DNA of 63,673 nt from Acidobacteriota bacterium (GTDB lineage Bacteria > Acidobacteriota > Polarisedimenticolia > Gp22-AA2). The translations under genes were made by a program, and so were the position numbers. The notes beneath the pieces are model-generated. The model ran no database searches and was not told where the DNA came from. It saw nothing but the letters and a program-made list of their open reading frames with translations. The stretch lies in contig QHXX01000021.1 in assembly GCA_003223135.1 (NCBI GenBank), positions 1 to 63,673 on the forward strand, read 5' to 3'. The first letter of the stretch is position 1. Every line of letters starts with the position of its first letter. Below, piece after piece: positions 38,607 through 48,277 of the stretch.

Positions 38607-38866
38607 CTCTTCATCATCGCCTGGTTGATGGTCTGCAGTGCGGTCGTAATGCGACCCAGCTTGCGCCCCCGCTTCTGGATCGCCTGGGTGTCCTCGCCCA
38701 GCGGCTGCTCGGAGCGGGCCTCCTTCTGGACCTTGTCCAGCTCGAAGCTGAGCTGCTTCAGCTCGGCCACCGTGAACTTCTTGAAGGTGTTGGCGTTGAC
38801 CAGAATCAGCCCCTCCGCGATGTCACGCGACATGGCGTAGGCCGAGCCCCCGATGAAGTTGCCCAT
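38603..38866 (-). CDS. Small conserved-looking protein of unknown function
   Basis: 87 residues from the ATG at 38866, with GGGGGAGGG immediately upstream and 8 nt after the ubiD stop. The sequence begins MGNFIGGSAYAMSRDIAEGL and continues as charged helices (KFTVAELKQLSFELDKVQKE, then RKLGRITTALQTINQAMMKR). No signal peptide, membrane segment or cysteine. I do not recognise the family. Its tight packing between ubiD and trpS, with a 4-nt overlap into trpS, argues that it is a real gene. Confidence 0.7.
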   Translation of the reverse strand: MGNFIGGSAYAMSRDIAEGLILVNANTFKKFTVAELKQLSFELDKVQKEARSEQPLGEDTQAIQKRGRKLGRITTALQTINQAMMKR

Positions 38867-38874
38867 CCCTCCCC

Positions 38875-40326
38875 CTATCCGAGGCCGTACTTCGGCCACT
38901 TCTTTTCGATCAGTTCGAGCGTGGCCGCGTCGTGCCGAATCTCGTCAGGCCATTCGCGCTGGAACCCTTCCGAGGGTCCCTTGCGCGTGGCGTCCACCCC
39001 CATGTGGGAGCCGTACTGCGGCAGACGCGAGGAGTGGTCGAGGACGTCGACGGGGCCCAGGACAAACTCGATGTCCCTCTCGGGATCGATGTGATTGAGC
39101 ACCTTCCAGGCCGCCTCGCGCGCGTCCTGCACGTTGACGTCGTCGTCCACCACCACGATGACCTTGCTGAACATCGCCTGTCCCATGCCCCAGATGGCAT
39201 GCATCACCTTGCGGGCGTGCCCGGGATACCTCTTGCGCATCGAGACCAGGATCAGATTGTGGAAGATCCCCTCGGCGGGCATGTTGATGTCCACGATTTC
39301 GGGGAGCTGCCGTTTCATGATCGGCAGGAACACCCTCTCGATCGCCTTGCCGATGTAGTAGTCCTCCATCGGAGGCGGCCCGACGATCGTGGTCTGGTAG
39401 ATCGGTCTCAGTCTCCGCGTGATGCAGGTCAGGTGGAACACCGGGTAGTCGTCGGGCAGCGAGTAGTATCCCGTGTGATCGCCGAATGGTCCTTCTCGTC
39501 GCTTCTCTTGAGGGTCGACGTATCCCTCCAGGACGATCTCGGCGCCCGCCGGCACCTCGACGTCCACCGTGACGCCCTTCACCATCGCCACCGGCTCGCG
39601 CCGCACGAATCCTGCCAGGAACATCTCGTCGACGTCGTCGGGCAGTGGCGCCGCCGCGGCGAACACCAGGGATGGCTCGGCGCCGACGGCGCAGGCCACC
39701 TCCAGGCGGCGCCCGCGCTCCTCGGCGCGGCGATAGTGGTGGGCACCGTGCTTGTGGATCTGCCAGTGCATGGCGGCAGTGGTCGCGTCGAAGACCTGCA
39801 TCCGGTAGATGCCGCAGTTGCGTTTGCCGGTCGCCGGATCCTTCGTGAACACCAGGGGGAGCGTGACGTAGCGACCGGCGTCCTTGGGCCAGCACTTGAT
39901 GACCGGTAGCGTGAGGAGCGACGGACGGTCCTTCTCGACGACCTCCTGGCAGGGCGCCTTTTTGACGGTCACGGGAAAGAGATCTGCCAGATCTTTCAGC
40001 TTCGGCAACATCTTGATTTTGTCCAGGAGGGATGTCGGAGTCCGACCCTCCAGCAAGGCGTCGATCCGTTCGCCGAACGCGTCGAGCGAGTCCACCTCCA
40101 ACGCCAGCCTCATCCTGTTCAGCGAGCCGAGAGCGTTAATGAGCACGGGCGTATCGAACCCCTCCGGCCGCTCGAACAGTAGCGCCGGCCCGCCCCCCGG
40201 AAATTTCGAAACGCGGTCGGTCACGGCGCTGATTTCGAGGTCGACGCTCACCGTCTCGCGCACGCGCACCAACTCGCGGCGCGCTTCCAGGAGGTTGAGA
40301 AAGGCACGCAGGTCGGCGTGCGCCAA
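38875..40326 (-). CDS. UbiD-family prenylated-FMN decarboxylase
   Basis: 483 residues. Non-oxidative decarboxylase of the UbiD group. Features: DLRAFLNLLEARRELVRVRE at the N-terminus, GMQVFD-like GIYRMQVFDATTAAMHWQIH, the RR-E-D active-site region LEGYVDPQEKRREGPFGDHT followed by GYYSLPDDYPVF, and VDDDVNVQDAREAAWKVLNH near the C-terminus. Likely substrates are 4-hydroxybenzoate-type ubiquinone or menaquinone precursors, but the family also acts on other aromatic or unsaturated acids. No UbiX-type flavin prenyltransferase is in the window. It lies 10 nt downstream of the cNMP-FHA gene. Confidence 0.9.
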   Translation of the reverse strand: MAHADLRAFLNLLEARRELVRVRETVSVDLEISAVTDRVSKFPGGGPALLFERPEGFDTPVLINALGSLNRMRLALEVDSLDAFGERIDALLEGRTPTSLLDKIKMLPKLKDLADLFPVTVKKAPCQEVVEKDRPSLLTLPVIKCWPKDAGRYVTLPLVFTKDPATGKRNCGIYRMQVFDATTAAMHWQIHKHGAHHYRRAEERGRRLEVACAVGAEPSLVFAAAAPLPDDVDEMFLAGFVRREPVAMVKGVTVDVEVPAGAEIVLEGYVDPQEKRREGPFGDHTGYYSLPDDYPVFHLTCITRRLRPIYQTTIVGPPPMEDYYIGKAIERVFLPIMKRQLPEIVDINMPAEGIFHNLILVSMRKRYPGHARKVMHAIWGMGQAMFSKVIVVVDDDVNVQDAREAAWKVLNHIDPERDIEFVLGPVDVLDHSSRLPQYGSHMGVDATRKGPSEGFQREWPDEIRHDAATLELIEKKWPKYGLG

Positions 40327-40336
40327 GACCCTCTCC

Positions 40337-41230
40337 TCAGGACCGGCCAGCCGCGGCCGGCTTGCGGCCGGTCATCTTCGCCGCCGCCTTGAAGATGAGG
40401 GACACCATGCCCAGCCCCAGCTTGTCGCCGCTGACGACCGGAGTGGGAGTGCCGACCGCGAGGCGCTGGCCGTTGACAAACGTGCCGTTCAGCGCTCCCA
40501 CCTCCTCGAAGAGCAGGAAGACCCCGTCCTTCAGGACGATGCGGGCGTGGCGCCGGGAGACCGAACGGTTGATGTCGACCTGGGTGAGATCAACCTCGGG
40601 TCGCGTGCCGGTCACGGGGTCGTAGCGGCCGATGAGGGCCGTTTCGGCTGTGATGGGGAAGTGTCGCGACCCACCCTCGAGGACCAGGAGTGCGAAGGCG
40701 CCTTCCGGGACCTCCACCTCGCCGATCGGCTTGGGAGCCGCCTGTATGCCGGCAGCGGGTGCCGCGGTGGGGGCCGGGGGCGGCGCCTCGGCCGGCTGGT
40801 CCATGTCGACGGCAGTCACGCGCGCCGCAGCGGCGGCCGGCTTCCCCGAGGCGGTCGCGCGCGACAGGAGCTCGATCTTGCGGTTTGCCTCCTGCAGCCG
40901 GTTGCTCAGCTTTCGGAGCATGCGCACGGCGATCTCGATGTTGGCGCGGATCATCGTATCGAAGGTGGCGCTGTTGATCTCGATGATTTCGGAGGTGTCG
41001 AGCGCCTCCGCCGACGCTGTGCGTGGGAGGCCCTCCAGGACGGCGATTTCGCCGAAGAAGTCCCCTTTCTCCATGATCGCCAACTCCTGCTTCACGCCGC
41101 CGAGGGTCCGGTAAATGCGCACGGCACCCGACTGGACGACATACATCTCGCTGCCGAGGTCCCCTTCGACGTAGATCATCTCCCCTTTCTTGCGTTTGAC
41201 CGTGAACTCTTTGAAGGGATCGCCTGCCAT
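40337..41230 (-). CDS. Cyclic-nucleotide-binding domain plus FHA domain protein
   Basis: 297 residues. The N-terminal cNMP-binding domain (about 10-100) has KGEMIYVEGDLGSEMYVVQS, the phosphate-cassette-like KGDFFGEIAVLEGLPRTASA and IEINSATFDTMI. A short coiled region (RMLRKLSNRLQEANRKIELL) and an Ala/Pro linker lead to an FHA domain (about 175-285) with LIGRYDPVTGTRPEVDL, SVSRRHARIVLKDG and LNGTFVNGQRL, the phosphothreonine-binding loops. No DNA-binding or catalytic domain follows. It probably converts a nucleotide or phosphorylation signal into a protein-protein contact. First gene of the ubiD-trpS-scpAB-rluB-hisC run. Confidence 0.9.
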   Translation of the reverse strand: MAGDPFKEFTVKRKKGEMIYVEGDLGSEMYVVQSGAVRIYRTLGGVKQELAIMEKGDFFGEIAVLEGLPRTASAEALDTSEIIEINSATFDTMIRANIEIAVRMLRKLSNRLQEANRKIELLSRATASGKPAAAAARVTAVDMDQPAEAPPPAPTAAPAAGIQAAPKPIGEVEVPEGAFALLVLEGGSRHFPITAETALIGRYDPVTGTRPEVDLTQVDINRSVSRRHARIVLKDGVFLLFEEVGALNGTFVNGQRLAVGTPTPVVSGDKLGLGMVSLIFKAAAKMTGRKPAAAGRS

Positions 41231-41341
41231 TGCGCTATTTTTTTGGCCGCCATGGACTTACGGGCGGGACGCTGGCGATGATAGCGGATGGCAAAAGATG
41301 ATGTCAAACCTTGCGTGAGTCGCACCGTTCTTCTTTGCCGC

Positions 41342-41347
41342 TACAAT
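41342..41347 (+). promoter_or_regulatory. -10 element of the M23 peptidase gene
   Basis: TACAAT ending 9 nt before the ATG at 41357, so the predicted leader is about 3 nt. No -35 at the expected distance. Confidence 0.4.
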
Positions 41348-41356
41348 GTCACCCTC

Positions 41357-43786
41357 ATGGGCCGTCAACTTCGACAGATCTGTCGTCGTATCCGGATGTC
41401 ATGTCGAATGTCTGTGGCAAGCCTGCTCATCGCGTACGGGGCGGCCGCACTCGCGGCTCCTCCGTCCCCGTCCCAAAATGCGTCCGCCTCACTGACCGCG
41501 GGAGAAACGGGGACGTCTTCGGTCCGCTCCGCCACGGCTTCACTCCGCTGGCCGCTCCAAATTCCCGGAGAGATCCTGTCGTCGTTCGGCGAGTACCGTT
41601 ACGACCACCTGCACGCCGGGATCGACATCTCGACGTCGGGCGGCACCGGCTACAAGGTCCTGGCGGCGGCCTCCGGGGTAGTGTTCCGCCTCAAGGTGGA
41701 ATGGAGGGGCTATGGGCGTGCCTTGTACCTGCGCCATCCCGGTGGAAGGGTCACGGTCTACGGCCATCTCGAGCGGTACGAGGACAGGATCCTGGGCCTC
41801 GAGCGCCTGGTGGCCCGCCGCCAGGTGGCGGCCGGGAGCCGCTACCCTGGAGACATCTACCCGGATCGGCCGATCCGCGTGTCGCGTGGACAGGTCATTG
41901 CTTACTCGGGCGAGTCGGGCGTCGGACTTCCCCACCTGCACTTCGAAGTGCGCGACGCGGGCGACGCCCCGGTCGATCCATTCGAGGCCGGCTTGCCGCG
42001 TCCCACCGATCGACGCCCCCCGGTCCCCGAGTCACTGACCGTCACGGCCGCATCGGCCTCGACCTTCATCGACGGGGACGCGCGCGAGGTGGTCTACCCG
42101 ATCAGACGGGAGGGTGGCGGTCTGTCGACGACCGCCATCCCGGTGAAGGTGAACGGGCCGTTCCTTGCGGCCCTGGCCGCCTACGATCCGGCGGGCAACG
42201 CGGGCCGCGCGGGCATCGGCTCCATCGAGGTGAGGGTCGATGGTGAGGTCCGATACCGTCTCTCCCTCCGTTCCTTCCGTTTCGATCAGTATCCACAGTC
42301 CGGGCTCGTGTTCGACCACCGCTTCAGCAGGCTGGCGCCCGCCGCCTTCAGCTACCGTCTGTTCCGGCTTCCCGGCAATGACTTCGGCAGGGGCCCGATC
42401 GACGCCGGTCCTGTCGTGGAGGATGTCTACCCCGGGGCGTTCAATCTCGCGCCGGGATCCCACCTGATGGAGATCGCGGTGGCCGACGCCGCCTCGAACC
42501 GTTCACGCACCCGGGTCTGCGTCCAGGTCGGGCGTCCCCGGGCCGCGGACTCGCTCCAATGGGACGACGGTACGAGCGGCCCTACCGTGGTGCGTTTCAG
42601 TCTGCCGCCAGGAGAAGCGGCCTCGACTGACGTCCGGAAAGGAGCGTCGCCGTCTCCCTGCGCAGTGCCGCCGAGGGGCGTTGAAGGAGAAGTCTGGGAT
42701 GAGCAGAAACGCCAGTTCCGGCCCACGACGTGCAGGATCGACGAGGGGACCTGCATTCTTCCTGAGCCGAGCGATCGAAGCGCTCCGCCCGCCGTCCGTC
42801 TGCGGGAGGTCATGAACGGGGTCCCCGGTCCCTGGCGGCTCCTGGGCCGTGCAGTCGCGGCGCCTTTCCCCCATGACGGCCTGTCGGCGCAGATCGAGAC
42901 TTGGCCCGCGCTCCTGGACGTCCTCGTGCCACTGGAACATCCTCTGACCCCTTCCCTGCGGCTGGCGGCGGGATTGGAGCGTCATCCGCTGGAAGATTTG
43001 CCGTACCGCGGAGATCTCGTGCTCGGCGCCGGCATGAGCTACGCTCGCGCGGCGGGCCTCGCCCCGTTCTTCATCATGGCCCCCGACGACCCGGCCCCCC
43101 TGGCCAGCCTGGTCCTCGACGTGCGCTGGGTGGAGCCGGGACGTCCGCTCGACTATGAGGGCCCGGGCTTCTCCCTTCACCTTCCGGAGAGGGCGCGCTT
43201 CTTCGCCGGTCCGCTCGCCCTCCGAACCGAGAGGACTCCCGGAACCGAAAGGCTCCCCTCCCTCGCCGACGCGATCGAGATTCTTCCCGAGGGCGAGGCG
43301 CTGAACGACAGGGCGACTCTGTCGTTCGATCTGGCTCCCGGCGCCGTCGCCCCTGAGACGCTCGGGATCTACCGCTGGGACCCGTTCCGCGCGCGCTGGT
43401 CGTATGAGGGGGGGGACGTGGAGGAGGGCGGTTCCCGCCTGTCGTTGCGCTTTCGGCGCTACGGCCGTTTCGCACTCCTGCAGGACGCCTCGCCCCCCGA
43501 CCTGCTCGAGGTGCGGCCGTCACCGGGATCGAACCTGACGTCGCGCCGGCCGGCGCTGGTGGCCCGCGTCGAAGACGAAGGGAAGGGTCTCAACTACGAC
43601 GGCGTGGCCTTCGATCTGGACGGACGCCGCCTCGAATCCGAATTCGATCCCGATCGCGGTCTCGCGAAGGTCCTCGATCCACCGCGGCTCTCCCCCGGCA
43701 CCCACCACCTGAAGGTCGTGGCGGTCGATCTGGCAGGCAACAGCTCGGCGCCGATCGAAGGCGATTTCCGGATCCTGCCCCGTTAG
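41357..43786 (+). CDS. Secreted M23-family peptidoglycan endopeptidase with beta-rich C-terminal region
   Basis: 809 residues from the ATG at 41357 (ATG at 41288 is also in frame, upstream of the -10). A basic N-terminus and MSVASLLIAYGAAALAAPP form a signal peptide. The LytM domain (about residues 60-220) carries both zinc motifs: HAGIDIST and HLHFEVRDA, with GRVTVYGHLERY between. Such domains cut peptide cross-links or activate amidases. The remaining ~580 residues look like Ig/fibronectin-type beta domains (AAYDPAGNAGRAGI, HHLKVVAVDLAGNSSAPI). Convergent with glnE, 10 nt apart. Confidence 0.88.
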   Translation: MGRQLRQICRRIRMSCRMSVASLLIAYGAAALAAPPSPSQNASASLTAGETGTSSVRSATASLRWPLQIPGEILSSFGEYRYDHLHAGIDISTSGGTGYKVLAAASGVVFRLKVEWRGYGRALYLRHPGGRVTVYGHLERYEDRILGLERLVARRQVAAGSRYPGDIYPDRPIRVSRGQVIAYSGESGVGLPHLHFEVRDAGDAPVDPFEAGLPRPTDRRPPVPESLTVTAASASTFIDGDAREVVYPIRREGGGLSTTAIPVKVNGPFLAALAAYDPAGNAGRAGIGSIEVRVDGEVRYRLSLRSFRFDQYPQSGLVFDHRFSRLAPAAFSYRLFRLPGNDFGRGPIDAGPVVEDVYPGAFNLAPGSHLMEIAVADAASNRSRTRVCVQVGRPRAADSLQWDDGTSGPTVVRFSLPPGEAASTDVRKGASPSPCAVPPRGVEGEVWDEQKRQFRPTTCRIDEGTCILPEPSDRSAPPAVRLREVMNGVPGPWRLLGRAVAAPFPHDGLSAQIETWPALLDVLVPLEHPLTPSLRLAAGLERHPLEDLPYRGDLVLGAGMSYARAAGLAPFFIMAPDDPAPLASLVLDVRWVEPGRPLDYEGPGFSLHLPERARFFAGPLALRTERTPGTERLPSLADAIEILPEGEALNDRATLSFDLAPGAVAPETLGIYRWDPFRARWSYEGGDVEEGGSRLSLRFRRYGRFALLQDASPPDLLEVRPSPGSNLTSRRPALVARVEDEGKGLNYDGVAFDLDGRRLESEFDPDRGLAKVLDPPRLSPGTHHLKVVAVDLAGNSSAPIEGDFRILPR

Positions 43787-43796
43787 GCCGCACCCG

Positions 43797-46643
43797 TCAT
43801 CGCTCGCGCACGACCTCCCGATACACGCGTTGCACGGCCGCCGCGTGACGGCGGAAGGTTTCCTTCAGGTGCGCGCCGCGTTGCGCCGGGTCGGCCGCGG
43901 CTCCGTCGAGGGCCAGCGCGATTTCCGCCAGACGGACGGGATCGCCGGGGAGGCTGACCAGCGGGTGGTCGTAGATCAGCCGCATCTCGTGGTCGAGCGC
44001 GCGGAAGAACAGGTACGACTCGTACAACACCTGCATCTGCTTATCGCTCAGATGGCCGAGCCTATTCAGATGGGTCAGCAGTCGGATGGTGTCCTTGTCA
44101 GGAGGGTTGCGCACCGCGTGTCGAAGCTGCAGGAACTCGATGATGAAGTGGATGTCGAACAGGCCCCCCTCGCCCAGCTTGACGCTCCGCCGCGCCTCAC
44201 GCTGCGCCTCTCGGATCAGCCGTCGCCGCATATCGTCAACGGCCGCGCGCAGGGCATCCGGGCCCTGCCTCGCGCACCTTTCTAGAATCAGGGCTTCGAG
44301 CCTCTCCACGGCCCGCGCTCCAAGGGCCCCGTCGCCCGCCACCGGCCGCGCCTTGAGGAACGACTGCATCTCCCAGACCTCGGCCGTCCCGCCGAAGTAG
44401 TCCATGAGCCCCTCGAGTGACGTGACCAGCTCGCCTTCCCGGCCCGAGGGGCGGAGTCTGAGATCCACCCGGTAGAGCTGGCCGTCGCGGCTCAACGTCG
44501 AGAGAATCCTGACGATCCGCTCGCACCATGAACGGGCCAGGGACAGCGCCCCGCCCCTCCCGCGCGCCGTCTCGTACAGGAAGACCAGATCGACGTCCGA
44601 GACGTAGTCCATCTCCCGGTATCCCAGCCGCCCGAGTCCGAGAACGGACAGGCGGAGACCGCGGGGCTCACCCCGGGCGGGTCCCGCGAGGTCCTGCCGT
44701 GCCAGCCGCACGGTGGCTTCGAGGGTCGCCTCGGCCAGGTCGGAGAGATTCTTGAGGACCTCCCGCAGCGTGGCCTGGCGATTGATGTCGCGCAGGGCGA
44801 TGGTGGCCAGGGCCTCCTGGTGGCGCCGGCGTAGCTCCGCGGACCGGACGCGGACCTCTCCGGGACGGCGCACGATCGGCAGGAGCGACTTCAGATAATC
44901 CTCGGCGGCCGGAGTACGTACGATCCGCCCACGGTCCTCCAGCGAGCCCAGGATGCCGGGCTGGCGGATCAGGATGCCGGCGAGCAGATCGCTGCGGCCG
45001 AGAAGGTGCACCGTCGGGCCGACCATAGAGCGACGCGACAGGAAGCGCAGGAGAGCCCCTTCCTCGGCCAGAAGCGAGGAGACCAGCTTCTCGAGGTTTT
45101 CGAGGGCGCGCCGCGGGTTGACGGAGCGCCCGATCGCGGAGAGAAGTAGCGGACCGCTCTTGCGCAGCGCCCGGCGCACCTCGGGGGTGACCGCCGCCGA
45201 CTGCAGGAGCTTGCGGATCAGCTTGACCGGCCGCAGCGCCTCGTTCGGGTCTGCGAGGCCCGAGCGCCGCAGACGTTCCCGTAGAGTCTCGTCATCCATT
45301 CGGTCGAGCCACAAATCGGCGCTCTCCTCCTCGAGTCGCGCCTGCGCGGCTGCGCCTGTGACCGAGTCGTAAAAGCGGCGCACGACCTCACGGTGCCGTT
45401 CCAGCTCTTCGAGAAGGGCGTCGATTCCCCGTCCCGGCGCCCGCTCGTGCATCCGCATCCGGCGCGCCACCAGCCGGAGATCTCCCGCGCCGGCCGGCAG
45501 CGTCGCCGTCTGCCGGTTCTGGCCGAGCTGGAGCCGGTGCTCCAGGTTTCGGAGGAAGACGTAGGCATTGCTGAGCGTGGCATACTCCTCGTACGCCACG
45601 AACCCCTTGTCCGCCAAGCGATGCAGGGCCAGCAGCGTGTTTCCCTGTCGCAGCCAGGGATCGCGCCCGCCATGCAGAAGCTGCAGCGCCTGCACGGCGA
45701 ACTCCAGCTCCCGGATGCCTCCCCGACCGAGCTTGATGTCGGTCGAGGAGCGCCCCTCCGCGCTCAGCTGCGCGTCGATCCGGTCCTTCATCTGGCCGAT
45801 CTCGAGGATCACGTAAGGATCGGCCTGCGCCGGGTAGACGAGCGGCTCGACGCTTTCCACGAACTGGCGGCCCCGCGCCAGGTCTCCCGCGACGGGGCGA
45901 GCCTTGATGAGCGCCTGCCTCTCCCACGCCTCCGCCCAATTGGCGTAGTAGGCGACCGCGGCGGCGAGCGCGATCGTAATGTCTCCGTCGCTGCCACCGG
46001 GGCGCAGCCCGAGATCGACCCGGAACACCTGTCCTTCCGGGCCCGGCCCGGCGATGAGGCGGGTGATGTCGGCGGCCAGGCGGGCGAAGAACTCCCTGTT
46101 GCTGATGGAAGAGGCTCCCGAGGCGTCGGTGCCGGATGTCTCACCATCGCGCGAAAACAGGTAGACCAGATCGATGTCGCTGCTGTAGTTGAGCTCCTCG
46201 CCACCCAATTTGCCGAGCGCGATGACGGAAAACGTGGCTTCCTCCAGGTGACCCTGGTCGTCGCGGCAGGTCGGGCGCCCGAACCGTCCCTCCAGCGGCA
46301 TACGCGCCATTCGCACCGCCCGGTCGACGAGGACGTCGGCGAGGAGCGACAAGGCGTCCTCGCGCGTGCGGGGCCCGCGCGGCAGACCTCCCGGGGGAAT
46401 CGCTTCCAGGAACTCCGGATTCTGCACCAGGAGAGAGCCGAGGTAGGGACTGAAGCCCGCCAGAGTCAGACAATTCAGGACGCGCGACGGGTCGACCGGG
46501 CGGCCGGCCTCCGCCTGGAATGCCTGCAGCGCGCGCAGGGCCGATGCCGGATCGGGGAGGCGCTCCACCTGCTCTGCCAGGCGGGCGACCTCGCCCGGCG
46601 GCAGGAGATCGGACAGCAGGGTGTTGACGGAAACCTCGGCCAC
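43797..46643 (-). CDS. glnE: Bifunctional glutamine synthetase adenylyltransferase/adenylyl-removing enzyme
   Basis: 948 residues, normal for GlnE. Two nucleotidyltransferase domains: the N-terminal adenylyl-removing half has ALGKLGGEELNYSSDIDLVY, the C-terminal adenylylating half has GLGRLGYREMDYVSDVDLVF. Each keeps its paired Asp. Supporting strings are GRGGIRELEFAVQALQLLHG and GEGGLFDIHFIIEFLQLRHA. It tunes glutamine synthetase by adding or removing AMP on a Tyr, in response to PII and glutamine. It lies 74 nt downstream of glnA, so enzyme and target are probably co-transcribed; the target Tyr appears conserved in GlnA (DKDIYGL). Confidence 0.97.
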   Translation of the reverse strand: MAEVSVNTLLSDLLPPGEVARLAEQVERLPDPASALRALQAFQAEAGRPVDPSRVLNCLTLAGFSPYLGSLLVQNPEFLEAIPPGGLPRGPRTREDALSLLADVLVDRAVRMARMPLEGRFGRPTCRDDQGHLEEATFSVIALGKLGGEELNYSSDIDLVYLFSRDGETSGTDASGASSISNREFFARLAADITRLIAGPGPEGQVFRVDLGLRPGGSDGDITIALAAAVAYYANWAEAWERQALIKARPVAGDLARGRQFVESVEPLVYPAQADPYVILEIGQMKDRIDAQLSAEGRSSTDIKLGRGGIRELEFAVQALQLLHGGRDPWLRQGNTLLALHRLADKGFVAYEEYATLSNAYVFLRNLEHRLQLGQNRQTATLPAGAGDLRLVARRMRMHERAPGRGIDALLEELERHREVVRRFYDSVTGAAAQARLEEESADLWLDRMDDETLRERLRRSGLADPNEALRPVKLIRKLLQSAAVTPEVRRALRKSGPLLLSAIGRSVNPRRALENLEKLVSSLLAEEGALLRFLSRRSMVGPTVHLLGRSDLLAGILIRQPGILGSLEDRGRIVRTPAAEDYLKSLLPIVRRPGEVRVRSAELRRRHQEALATIALRDINRQATLREVLKNLSDLAEATLEATVRLARQDLAGPARGEPRGLRLSVLGLGRLGYREMDYVSDVDLVFLYETARGRGGALSLARSWCERIVRILSTLSRDGQLYRVDLRLRPSGREGELVTSLEGLMDYFGGTAEVWEMQSFLKARPVAGDGALGARAVERLEALILERCARQGPDALRAAVDDMRRRLIREAQREARRSVKLGEGGLFDIHFIIEFLQLRHAVRNPPDKDTIRLLTHLNRLGHLSDKQMQVLYESYLFFRALDHEMRLIYDHPLVSLPGDPVRLAEIALALDGAAADPAQRGAHLKETFRRHAAAVQRVYREVVRER

Positions 46644-46717
46644 AACGGTCCTCCCCGCGCCGGCGGAGTCAGGGCACGATCATAAGCCGCCGACGCGGGG
46701 ACAGGCCCGGCCTTCGA

Positions 46718-48133
46718 TCAAATGTCGAAGTACAGGGAGAACTCGTAGGGATGGGGCCGGAGGCGCATCGGGTTGACCTCGCGCTCCCGCTTGTACTCGA
46801 TCCAGGTCTTCAAGTTGTCTTCGGTGAACACGTCACCCTTGAGCAGGAAATCGTGGTCCTGCTCCAGGTACCGCAGCGCCTCGTCGAGTGAGCCGGGCAG
46901 CGACGGGACGCTCTTCAGCTCCTTGGGCCCCAGCCCGTAGATATCCTTGTCGAGCGGCTTGCCGGGATCGATCTTGTTTTCGATGCCGTCGAGACCCGCC
47001 ATCAGCATCGCCCCGAACGCCAGATAGGGGTTGCAGGACGGATCGGGTGGACGGTACTCGAGGCGCTTGGCCGACGGGCTGTTCGAGATCATCGGGATGC
47101 GGATTGCGGCGGAGCGGTTGCGGCGCGAGTACGCCAGGTTCACCGGCGCCTCGAACCCCGGCGTGAGGCGCTTATAGGAATTGGTGGTCGGGGCGATGAT
47201 CGCCGCCAGGGCCGGTGAGTGCTTCAGGAGCCCGCCGATATAGTGCAGGCCCATCTGCGAGAATCCGCCGTAGCCGTCGCCCGCGAACAGGTTCTTCCCG
47301 CCCTTCCACAGGCTCTGGTGGCAGTGCATGCCCGAGCCGTTGTCCCCGAACAGCGGCTTCGGCATGAAGGTGACGGTCCGGCCGCGCTTGGTGGCCGTGT
47401 TCTTGACGATATACTTGTACATGATCACGTGGTCGGCGGCCCGTGTCAGGCTGTCGAAGCGGACGTCGATCTCCATCTGTCCGCCGGTCGCCACCTCGTG
47501 GTGGTGGGCTTCCACCTGCATCCCGGCGCGTTCCAGGTTCAGCACCATCTCGGTGCGCAGATCCTGGAAATGATCGTGCGGCGGGACCGGAAAGTACCCT
47601 TCCTTGTGCCGCGGCCGGTACCCGAGGTTCGGCTTCTCGTCCTTGCCGGTGTTCCACTGTCCTTCGACCGAATCGAGGAAGTAGTAACCGCTGTGGGCGT
47701 TCTGATCGAAGCGGACGTCGTCGAAGATGAAGAACTCCGCCTCCGGACCGAAGTAGGCCGTGTCGGCGATCTTCGTGTACTGCAGATAGCTCTCGGCGCG
47801 CTGGGCGATGCCGCGCGGGTCGCGGCCGTAGCGCTCCTTGGTCACCGGATCGACGACGTTGCAGATCAGGTTCAGGGTGGGGACCTCGGTGAACGCGTCC
47901 ACGAAGGCGGTGTCCGGATCGGGCACGACGAGCATGTCGCTCTCGTGGATCGCCTGGAAGCCGCGGATGGAAGAACCGTCGAAGCCGAACCCTTCCTCGA
48001 AGCTGCTCTCGGTCAGCTCGTGTGTGGGCACCGAGAAGTGCTGCCACAGACCGGGCATATCCATGAAGCGCAGATCAATGATCTTGATGTCGTTGTCTTT
48101 GACCAGTTTCAACACGTCCGCCGGCTTTCGCAT
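46718..48133 (-). CDS. glnA: Glutamine synthetase type I
   Basis: 471 residues from the ATG at 48133 (AAGGAG 12 nt upstream). The longer frame to 48235 begins upstream of the promoter and is rejected. It makes glutamine from glutamate, ammonia and ATP. Signatures: [20 protein letters not shown], the ATP site [32 protein letters not shown] and the adenylylation loop [15 protein letters not shown] with its Tyr. The C-terminus [15 protein letters not shown] is typical. Followed by glnE. Confidence 0.98.
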   Translation of the reverse strand: MRKPADVLKLVKDNDIKIIDLRFMDMPGLWQHFSVPTHELTESSFEEGFGFDGSSIRGFQAIHESDMLVVPDPDTAFVDAFTEVPTLNLICNVVDPVTKERYGRDPRGIAQRAESYLQYTKIADTAYFGPEAEFFIFDDVRFDQNAHSGYYFLDSVEGQWNTGKDEKPNLGYRPRHKEGYFPVPPHDHFQDLRTEMVLNLERAGMQVEAHHHEVATGGQMEIDVRFDSLTRAADHVIMYKYIVKNTATKRGRTVTFMPKPLFGDNGSGMHCHQSLWKGGKNLFAGDGYGGFSQMGLHYIGGLLKHSPALAAIIAPTTNSYKRLTPGFEAPVNLAYSRRNRSAAIRIPMISNSPSAKRLEYRPPDPSCNPYLAFGAMLMAGLDGIENKIDPGKPLDKDIYGLGPKELKSVPSLPGSLDEALRYLEQDHDFLLKGDVFTEDNLKTWIEYKREREVNPMRLRPHPYEFSLYFDI

Positions 48134-48185
48134 TTTGTTTGGCGTCTCCTTCGTGAGAGGGGTCCGGGCCAAGAAGAGGTCGTGG

Positions 48186-48213
48186 ATTATAGCACGGCGC
48201 CCCGCGCCGTCAA
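48186..48213 (-). promoter_or_regulatory. Promoter of glnA with a palindromic spacer
   Basis: Minus strand TTGACG (48213-48208), 16-nt spacer, perfect TATAAT (48191-48186). The spacer is built from an inverted repeat, ACGGCGC-3 nt-GCGCCGT (48194-48210), which could be an operator or could aid strand folding. Predicted leader about 45 nt. It is not a sigma-54 type promoter. Confidence 0.65.
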
Positions 48214-48240
48214 CGCGCTCCCTCCTGTCCGCCACCCTTC

Positions 48241-48269
48241 TTGTCCGGCCATCGGGCCGATGCTAGAGT
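48241..48269 (+). promoter_or_regulatory. Promoter of the AMMECR1-like gene
   Basis: TTGTCC (48241-48246), 17-nt spacer, TAGAGT (48264-48269). The GTG start at 48278 is 8 nt after the -10, so the mRNA should be leaderless. Divergent from the glnA promoter. Confidence 0.5.
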
Positions 48270-48277
48270 AGCGGCCC

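Noticed and set aside
48134..48235. Longer start for glnA
   Set aside because: It begins upstream of the near-consensus promoter and the extra residues do not match glutamine synthetases.
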